A DNA stretch of 64,000 nt, taken from assembly GCF_048984525.1 (NCBI RefSeq), contig NZ_JBMGJC010000005.1, forward strand, positions 1 to 64,000, read 5' to 3'. Under the pieces are notes generated by a model. The model saw nothing but the letters and a program-made list of their open reading frames with translations, made no database searches and had not been told where the DNA came from. Within the stretch, counting starts at the first letter, position 1. The number at the start of each line of letters is the position of its first letter. The position numbers and the translations under genes were made by a program. The stretch is from Syntrophopropionicum propionicicum_A (GTDB lineage Bacteria > Bacillota > Desulfotomaculia > Desulfotomaculales > Pelotomaculaceae). Positions 58,754 through 64,000 of the stretch are shown in pieces.

Positions 58754-58800
58754 CAGAGGTGTGTCCCCATTCCGCTGTCATAGTATGTTTTGTTACGATA
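58754..58800. repeat. Dispersed repeat, reverse copy (related to 50584-50686)
   Basis: The reverse complement reads TATCGTAACAAAACATACTA then TGACAGCGGAATGGGGACAC then ACCTCTG, matching the two copies at 50584-50686 in order and spacing. A partial copy, GTGTGTCCCCATTCCGC, occurs at 58700-58716. Confidence 0.75.
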
Positions 58801-58839
58801 CGAGTCTGCTGACATATTAAAAACAGAAGTGAAAAAGAC

Positions 58840-59904
58840 ATGAAAAATTCAATCTGGGTCTACCGCCTTTTTGATGTAGCAGAGGAAATAAACCTGGAGC
58901 AGGTTGAGAAGATCCTGGCCCACGGGCATCAGGCCGCGAGGATGCGCCTTTCGCGGATCAGGCCGAAATCGATACAATTCAAGAACCCGCCGGTGGCAGT
59001 GGAGCTCGGTGAATGCCAGGTGGCGATCGGCCGCCATGATCTTAACGCGTCCTTTACCGGCAAAATATACGACCTCGGTGTCATAGGGATAATTATGCGC
59101 GTCCCTGTCAGAGAAGGAGCGACCTACGAGGAAGTAAGAGACCTGGCGGTTGATCTCTATAATGACGATAAGATAGAGTCCGTTTTTGTCGGCATGCTTG
59201 ACACAATGCGCAAAACCCTCGCGGGCGCCCTGGTCAAGGAAGCCTTTAACGGCTTTATCGAAGACTTTACTGTCTACTACTTCCAGGACTGGGATCAGAG
59301 CTGGGATCCAGCCCCCCTTCTCCTTGCCGAAAGCGAGCCCCTCAGTGAACAGGTGCGCCGCGAGACCCTGCGCAACTCCTTTTCCTACGGCAAAGACGAC
59401 CTTACTATTATAACCTGGGACTCAGCCATTGTTTACGACTCCACCGGAAGCAACGATATACCCGACCTGCTTGAATTCGCCAACTCCCAGCTCTTGGAAC
59501 TGCGTTATTACGACAATCTCCTGACCGGCGAAATGGGGAAAATGTATGACGCCATTGAGGAGGCGGAAAATACTTCCAGCATCAGGCGCCTGGGCCGCTA
59601 CAGGCGGATCATGAACCAGCTGATGGAGCTGATCGCGGATATAACAGAAATCACGGAGCGGATCGACAATTCCCTTAAGGTAACCGAGGACGTGTTTTAC
59701 GCCCGCATTTATGGGACAGCTTTATCCATCTTCCGCACCAAGGCCTGGGAGGAGAGCATTAACAGAAAGATCTCCATAATAAACCAGAGCTACACCATGC
59801 TGAGCAACCGCATCATCAACCAGCGATCAGAGCTACTCGAGCTGACAATTATCATTCTAATAATGCTGGAAGTGGTCCTTGGCCTCCTGGGGGTAATGAA
59901 GTAA
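58840..59904 (+). CDS. DUF155/RMD1 family membrane-anchored protein
   Basis: This 354-residue protein resembles the YagE/RMD1 (DUF155) family: NSFSYGKDDLTIITWDSAIV in pieces near residue 180, YYDNLLTGEMGKMYDAIEE in pieces near 225, LMELIADITEITERIDNSL in pieces near 265, and a C-terminal hydrophobic anchor (ELTIIILIMLEVVLGLLGV in pieces near 335). In yeast RMD1 links to microtubule and membrane roles; bacterial members have no known function. It starts at ATG 58840 with only a weak AAGTGAAAAAG site upstream. Its neighbours do not suggest a role. Confidence 0.8.
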   Translation: MKNSIWVYRLFDVAEEINLEQVEKILAHGHQAARMRLSRIRPKSIQFKNPPVAVELGECQVAIGRHDLNASFTGKIYDLGVIGIIMRVPVREGATYEEVRDLAVDLYNDDKIESVFVGMLDTMRKTLAGALVKEAFNGFIEDFTVYYFQDWDQSWDPAPLLLAESEPLSEQVRRETLRNSFSYGKDDLTIITWDSAIVYDSTGSNDIPDLLEFANSQLLELRYYDNLLTGEMGKMYDAIEEAENTSSIRRLGRYRRIMNQLMELIADITEITERIDNSLKVTEDVFYARIYGTALSIFRTKAWEESINRKISIINQSYTMLSNRIINQRSELLELTIIILIMLEVVLGLLGVMK

Positions 59905-59905
59905 T

Positions 59906-60538
59906 CTATTTGTCGCCGTTTTTATTTGTCAATTCGGTTTCATAAGACTTGCGAAAATTAGGTATCAGGAACGGCACTTTCCGCCTGTATTCTCTATAAG
60001 GATCTCCGAACCTGATCTCCAATTCGCGTTCCTCAAAGTATTTTAAAAAGAAAACATGTGCGGGGATAATAACTATAAGCGACCATAATATAAAAAACGT
60101 CGAGCCTCCTAATATACTCAGTCCTATGCAAATTAAATAAACACCGAGAGACATCGGATTTCTGGTGTGTTTATATATATCCTTCGCAGCCAATTTATTC
60201 GTAAGCTCAAAAGCGGGCAACCCTCCCCCGCGATCCAGCAGAACAGCGATGGAAATAACAAAAAAACCAAACCCTATCAGCATCACCAAAGCGCCCGTTA
60301 CTTGTGAAATCATTGGAAACGGCAGGGATGGCATACTCAGCAACTCATCATACTCAGTCAGCATGGTAAATCCAGTTCCTATGGGAATTACCCAGGCAAT
60401 AATTATAAAGAAATGCATTATTCTGGAGGTTATTTCAGCGGCATTCTTTGAAGGATGACGCTTGAGCCAGATGCCAAGAACAAATGAACTGACTACAAGG
60501 ATCGCACATCCAGCCACCTGCAGGTAGATTAAAATCAT
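59906..60538 (-). CDS. Isoprenylcysteine carboxyl methyltransferase-like membrane protein
   Basis: This 210-residue membrane protein with about five helices ends in the ICMT/PEMT-type block HTRNPMSLGVYLICIGLSI in pieces near residue 140 and FFLKYFEERELEIRFGDPY in pieces near 175, which binds S-adenosylmethionine and methylates lipids or prenyl groups. In bacteria these proteins have mostly unknown substrates. It overlaps nothing but lies two bases from the convergent DUF155 gene. ATG 60538 lacks a strong ribosome site; no other start fits better. Confidence 0.8.
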   Translation of the reverse strand: MILIYLQVAGCAILVVSSFVLGIWLKRHPSKNAAEITSRIMHFFIIIAWVIPIGTGFTMLTEYDELLSMPSLPFPMISQVTGALVMLIGFGFFVISIAVLLDRGGGLPAFELTNKLAAKDIYKHTRNPMSLGVYLICIGLSILGGSTFFILWSLIVIIPAHVFFLKYFEERELEIRFGDPYREYRRKVPFLIPNFRKSYETELTNKNGDK

Positions 60539-60651
60539 CTCCGACTGAACCCCCCTTTATGTTATTTATAATTCCTTTTTTATGTTCTGATAGTTGAGTA
60601 AATAAGTTAAGAGCCTGACCCCAAAAAAGAATGACCCCTTATAAGAAAAGG

Positions 60652-60686
60652 AACGCCCATCATTTATGTCGTTCCTTTTTTGACAT
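60652..60686. terminator. Bidirectional intrinsic hairpin
   Basis: AAAAGGAACG pairs with CGTTCCTTTTTT around a loop of about 14 bases (CCCATCATTTATGT). It lies between two minus-strand genes and could end the HTH/SIR2 pair. Confidence 0.6.
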
Positions 60687-60817
60687 TATCTTTTTTTTCA
60701 TGGTTATCTACAAACCCGCTAAAGGTTCGGAGGATTTTCCGTGAACTTCATATTCGTAGCCATCAGACGCAGCTTCACTGTAATACTAGTACTATGATAA
60801 TTTTATGTCAATATTAT

Positions 60818-61789
60818 TTAAATTACCTGTCCGGTAAAAGCTCCGCGGGTTACACTGCATTTCCCGCCGAAAAACTGGCTGTATCGTTCGCAGGCGTGTC
60901 TGTTGGGATTTATTACGATGATCTCCCTGTCCTTATCATCAATGTTTAAAGCCCTTTTTATTGTAGCAATAATCGAAGTGTCGGCGGGAGCCAGCGAGTA
61001 GCCTATAATTACCAGGCGGTCGGAATAGCTGATGGCCCCTTCCGCGCTGTCCCAGATATTCTGCAGCCTGCTTATACCATAAGATTTATACAGTGTAGGC
61101 GCGATAATAACGGCCTGGGAGTTCTCACCCCTGCAGTTTAAGCAGGAAATGATGTTGTTTGCTTTAAACAGGAAGTGCGCCACTTTTTCCTCGTGCTCTG
61201 AAATTTCCCCGCAGAGCGGGCATAAGGACCAGTTGAGAGAGCCATGCAGCTTGTAGAGGGGTACCTTTTCCTTCGATGCAAAATGATCGCCGGGTTTGCC
61301 GTAAAAACCGTATTCCAGCCCGTAGCCCGCGGCCCGGATCGCTCTATCCAGGACAATATCATAATTCATCGATATAAACGCCGGCAGTTCACCTTCTTTT
61401 TCTATCACACCCGAAACAAAGGAATGGTGTATCCCCTGGTGCGCCGGCAGTGACCTGTCCAGGGTCATGCTGATCAGCTTTACCAGCGCTGTCTTTAAAT
61501 CATGCAGCCTTGGCCTGGAAAATCGCCTCGAGAAAGCCTGGTTGTGCAGCAAATACCAGTCCACGATATTAAATATTTCATCAATGCCCGGGTACCTGTC
61601 CAGGTCCTCGCCGGAACATATTTTAGTGCTGTAACCGTAAAAATGTTCCAGGTACTCCCATACAATCTCCAGGTCCGGGTCATAGTTCTCTTCTTTAAAA
61701 TAGCGGTAAGCCACACGCAGGAAGTTGCGCACAACAGGCGCGCCTTCCGCGGCGGATGCCCCCGCGCCAAATATATAAACTGTTTTCAT
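60818..61789 (-). CDS. SIR2-like domain protein with zinc ribbon
   Basis: In this 323-residue protein the N-terminus has FGAGASAAEGAP near residue 7, followed by FISMNYDIVLDRAI near 140 and KLHGSLNW near 182 with the probable catalytic His, VIIGYSLAPADTSI near 265 and INPN near 300: the SIR2_2/SIR2-like NAD-binding fold. Between them lie two Cys pairs (CPLC near 192, CLNC near 220) that form a zinc ribbon. SIR2-like proteins in bacteria often deplete NAD in phage defence, but housekeeping roles exist. It follows an HTH gene by four bases, so the two are an operon. Confidence 0.82.
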   Translation of the reverse strand: MKTVYIFGAGASAAEGAPVVRNFLRVAYRYFKEENYDPDLEIVWEYLEHFYGYSTKICSGEDLDRYPGIDEIFNIVDWYLLHNQAFSRRFSRPRLHDLKTALVKLISMTLDRSLPAHQGIHHSFVSGVIEKEGELPAFISMNYDIVLDRAIRAAGYGLEYGFYGKPGDHFASKEKVPLYKLHGSLNWSLCPLCGEISEHEEKVAHFLFKANNIISCLNCRGENSQAVIIAPTLYKSYGISRLQNIWDSAEGAISYSDRLVIIGYSLAPADTSIIATIKRALNIDDKDREIIVINPNRHACERYSQFFGGKCSVTRGAFTGQVI

Positions 61790-61793
61790 TGAT

Positions 61794-62639
61794 CTAGTCT
61801 CCCAGGTAAGACTTCAGTTCACGGACAACTTCTTCCAGGGTGACCGCCCTGGCTTCGCCCTCGGATATAGGCCGGCCGAACGGCAGTGCTACCTCTTTCC
61901 CCTTTTCCCGCGCTTTCTTCGGCAGCTCACCCAGGTTTTCAAACCACTTTCTGGCAATATTGTAGGGGGTGTGAAAACAAAAACGGTGCTCGCCGTATGC
62001 CACCCTGAACTCAAACAGGCTGTAGTAGTCCTCTTCCTTTCGGCACTGCGGGCAGCCGCCGTGATTTATTTTGTATTGTAGATAACCGAGGCCCATATTT
62101 TGAGCTTTCAGCCGGCACCCGTCGCACAGCAGGACCTTCTGGCCGCCTTCAATAAAGACAATATCCAAACCTTCCGCCGCTGTAAAATCCCGCACGAACT
62201 TTTTTAAAACATTTTCTTTTAAATCATAGAGATATTCTTCCCCACCTTTGGCGTAATGGTTCAGGTGATACAGAAAAAACGAGGCGCGCAAAAGCAGGGC
62301 CGCCTTTTCCGGGTAATTTTCCAGGGAAAGCAGGAAATTCTTTTTTATGCCTGTATGCCTCAACGCCCTTTCCACGTCGTCCACCCTTTTGAACGCGGCT
62401 CTCCTGGCGCCGAAACGCATGTTTTCCTCATAATGCCATTTTCTCCGCAATTGCGGCATCCGGGGTAAAAGATCTATTACTTCGTTCCTGTCAAAATAGT
62501 ATTCCTCTCCTGTTTTATACTTCTTTGTGTCCTTCACCTCCAGGACGCCTTCCCGCACCAGCCTGCGGACGGAGGACGGAGTAATCCCCAGGGTTTCACC
62601 CACCTCGGCAGCCGACATGTATTTTCCATCCAAACCCAT
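61794..62639 (-). CDS. MerR-like HTH protein, partner of the SIR2-like gene
   Basis: In this 281-residue protein the first 60 residues form a MerR/excisionase-type winged helix (MSAAEVGETLGITPSSVRRL in pieces, then YYFDRNEVIDLLP). The middle (60-180) is helical and unassigned. A Cys-rich ribbon (CDGCRLKAQN, then CPQCRKEEDYY) lies near 185-215, followed by FCFHTPYNIARKWFENLG and a helical C-terminus. It could bind DNA and regulate itself or recruit the SIR2 partner. ATG 62639 follows GGGGAGGA; the frame is open further upstream. No known family fits the whole. Confidence 0.75.
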   Translation of the reverse strand: MGLDGKYMSAAEVGETLGITPSSVRRLVREGVLEVKDTKKYKTGEEYYFDRNEVIDLLPRMPQLRRKWHYEENMRFGARRAAFKRVDDVERALRHTGIKKNFLLSLENYPEKAALLLRASFFLYHLNHYAKGGEEYLYDLKENVLKKFVRDFTAAEGLDIVFIEGGQKVLLCDGCRLKAQNMGLGYLQYKINHGGCPQCRKEEDYYSLFEFRVAYGEHRFCFHTPYNIARKWFENLGELPKKAREKGKEVALPFGRPISEGEARAVTLEEVVRELKSYLGD

Positions 62640-62806
62640 GCGCAATCCTCCCCACAGCGGCAACAACAATAATCTTTATTTTATCACTCACCGGACGTTA
62701 TAACGATTCTACCCAATCTCCAGGGATAATATCAAGTCATAAAAGCAGATGCCCGTTAATATATAGAACCGTAAGAAACATTTGTCCACACGCGGAGGGC
62801 TCTCAT

Positions 62807-64000
62807 ATGCCTGATCTATATCAATTTATCAACACTTCCGGGATCCTGAGAGAGCTGACAGGGCAAATTTTTAAGCCTCTCGTGGCAATCCTGGGGCCAT
62901 TTAACTCCGGCAAGTCGACACTTATAAACAGCCTGCTTGGACTCAAGGTCAGCCCGGTCGGAGTCATACCAACGACTTCCCGACTGATTTACTTTGATTA
63001 CGGAAGTTCCTTCAGAGCGGCAGTGTATAATTTGCACCGGAAAGAAGTATTTCTGCAGCCGTCTGAGCTGTACTCTTTTCTGGCCAGAGAAAAACCTTCC
63101 GGCGGCCGTGTTGAGATCGAGCTGCCCTCCCCTGTTTTAAACAAGTGCCGGCTTTTGGACACTCCCGGCATAGACTCTCCCGATGCGGATTCAATAAATA
63201 TCTCCACACAGGCGGCTAAAAAAGCCGATAAGATTATTTATCTATTTCACCAGCGGGGTATTGAAGATAGCAGCCGTCTGTTTTTATATAAGCTTGCTTC
63301 AATCTGGAAAAACAATTGCCTTAACGATATTTCTTTCTGGCTGAACTGCAACCTGGGGGCAAGCGACGGCACTTCACTGGAAGTAACCCGCTCAGCGCTC
63401 AGGGAAATATTTTTGAGCCCGGTAAAGCTTAACACGATTAATACGTACCTGCGGGACAACATTGAGACAATTCAGCTTTTTTTAGAAGTGCAGCTGGCCC
63501 GGGAATACTTCCGGCAGGCTGCAGGAGAACTGAGAAAAATTGATGCCGGTATCCCGCAAAGATTAAAAAAAGTCGCCTCAATTAATGACGAAGCGCTTTT
63601 CCTCTCAGAGTTCTGGCGGATGGCGGAAACCACGAGGACGGTCCTGGAAGCCGGACGGATTATCCATACCATCCCCTTGTTTGTTAGAGAACTGGACAAC
63701 AGGCTGGAGGCAATGAACGCGGCCAACCTTAAAGGAATGGACGTAAAAATCGGCGGTACGGCATACAAGCCCAAAACACATTCAATAAGAGAAAACCGTA
63801 AGGCCCTCCTGGATCTCACCGGTCAGCTTGCTAACGATAATGTGATAAAAGACTATATAGACCGCCACAGCCTGGAAGAACTGTACCGAGCCATCGAAAT
63901 CGAACGTTTTACCGTGGCAGTCGCAGGCGGCTTTTCAACCGGCAAATCAACTTTTATCAATGCCCTGTTAAAAGACGATTTACTCCCTGCCGCCGATGGC
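62807..64000 (+). CDS. Dynamin-like protein with two GTPase domains (5' part)
   Basis: The frame runs from ATG 62807 (GGAGGG before it) off the window's right edge (398 codons seen). It has two P-loops: GPFNSGKSTLINSLLG near residue 31 with LLDTPGIDSP near 122, and GGFSTGKSTFINALL near 373, separated by a helical stretch. This is the tandem-dynamin layout known from DynA of Bacillus, a membrane-remodelling protein that protects cells against phage and pores. The first G domain has no clear TKxD motif (FWLNCN). It is divergent from the HTH/SIR2 pair. The stop lies outside, so full length is unknown. Confidence 0.88.
   Translation, partial: MPDLYQFINTSGILRELTGQIFKPLVAILGPFNSGKSTLINSLLGLKVSPVGVIPTTSRLIYFDYGSSFRAAVYNLHRKEVFLQPSELYSFLAREKPSGGRVEIELPSPVLNKCRLLDTPGIDSPDADSINISTQAAKKADKIIYLFHQRGIEDSSRLFLYKLASIWKNNCLNDISFWLNCNLGASDGTSLEVTRSALREIFLSPVKLNTINTYLRDNIETIQLFLEVQLAREYFRQAAGELRKIDAGIPQRLKKVASINDEALFLSEFWRMAETTRTVLEAGRIIHTIPLFVRELDNRLEAMNAANLKGMDVKIGGTAYKPKTHSIRENRKALLDLTGQLANDNVIKDYIDRHSLEELYRAIEIERFTVAVAGGFSTGKSTFINALLKDDLLPAADG

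Larger units (their letters stand above)
58513..58839. other. Repeat-rich intergenic region
   Basis: This 327-bp stretch has no gene. It contains a GGCGGGTT/AACCCGCC hairpin near 58546-58563, three CGGGGACATT fragments, tandem TCTCACG heptamers (58662-58695) and a full dispersed repeat (58754-58800). It appears to be an accumulation site for REP-like fragments. Confidence 0.65.

Overview
The window looks like the chromosome of an anaerobic, spore-forming Firmicute of the Pelotomaculum/Desulfotomaculum (Peptococcaceae) type. This is inferred from gene content: AGGAGG-type ribosome sites with frequent TTG/GTG starts, SleB and YjcZ-type sporulation proteins, a RemA-like protein, a c-di-GMP-I riboswitch, tungsten aldehyde:ferredoxin oxidoreductase (AOR), a sensory [FeFe]-hydrogenase, selenium-dependent molybdenum hydroxylase maturation genes and several CoA-transferases and CoA-ligases. 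No tRNA, rRNA, CRISPR array or complete prophage was seen.

Layout. 1-5.1 kb: the right end of an IS3-type element that has cut off a CBO0543-like membrane protein gene, azlCD (branched-chain amino acid export), an intact CBO0543-like paralogue, and small or unknown genes. 5.1-14.7 kb (minus strand): a lone ModC-like ATPase, mocA, yqeC, yqeB, an XdhC protein, a MoeA-like protein and a three-subunit molybdenum hydroxylase (FAD, 2Fe-2S and molybdopterin subunits). 15.6-17.8 kb: two tandem, closely related LysR regulators. 17.9-32 kb (minus strand): a DASS anion transporter, two CoA-transferases, AOR with its ferredoxin, a CoxE-like VWA protein and a MoxR ATPase, a PaaK-like CoA ligase, then a PaaI thioesterase, an iron-sulfur flavoprotein and an MBL hydrolase. 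32-39.4 kb: a c-di-GMP riboswitch controlling an HD-GYP protein, a RemA-like protein with a membrane partner, a Fur-box-preceded CDF metal exporter, an orphan ParB, a glutamate-synthase-like FMN protein and a second HD-GYP protein. 39.7-53.6 kb: an acyl-CoA synthetase, a 50-aa small gene, XthA, an amidase/CofE-like/decarboxylase operon, a YycJ-like MBL protein, a hydrogenase-based signalling operon and two flavoproteins. 53.8-64 kb: SleB, twin YjcZ mini-proteins, a large Ski2-like helicase, a DUF155 protein, an ICMT-like methyltransferase, an HTH + SIR2 pair and the start of a double-GTPase dynamin-like protein.

The most interesting signal is regulatory. A strongly conserved element of about 70 bp occurs five times, each time upstream of and in the same orientation to one operon: the molybdenum hydroxylase, CoA-transferase plus DASS transporter, PaaK-like ligase, MBL/flavoprotein/thioesterase, and sensory hydrogenase. 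Each copy combines a conserved upstream box (core GTTTACGATTG on the other strand) with TTCACT-N17/18-TAAGAT promoter hexamers, mostly with an extended -10. This suggests one regulon for uptake and CoA-dependent, low-potential oxidation of an aromatic or organic acid, coupled to hydrogen sensing. The adjacent twin LysR proteins are natural candidate activators. A 20-bp-arm palindrome in the leader of the MBL operon carries the same GATTGCATTAAT box on both arms.
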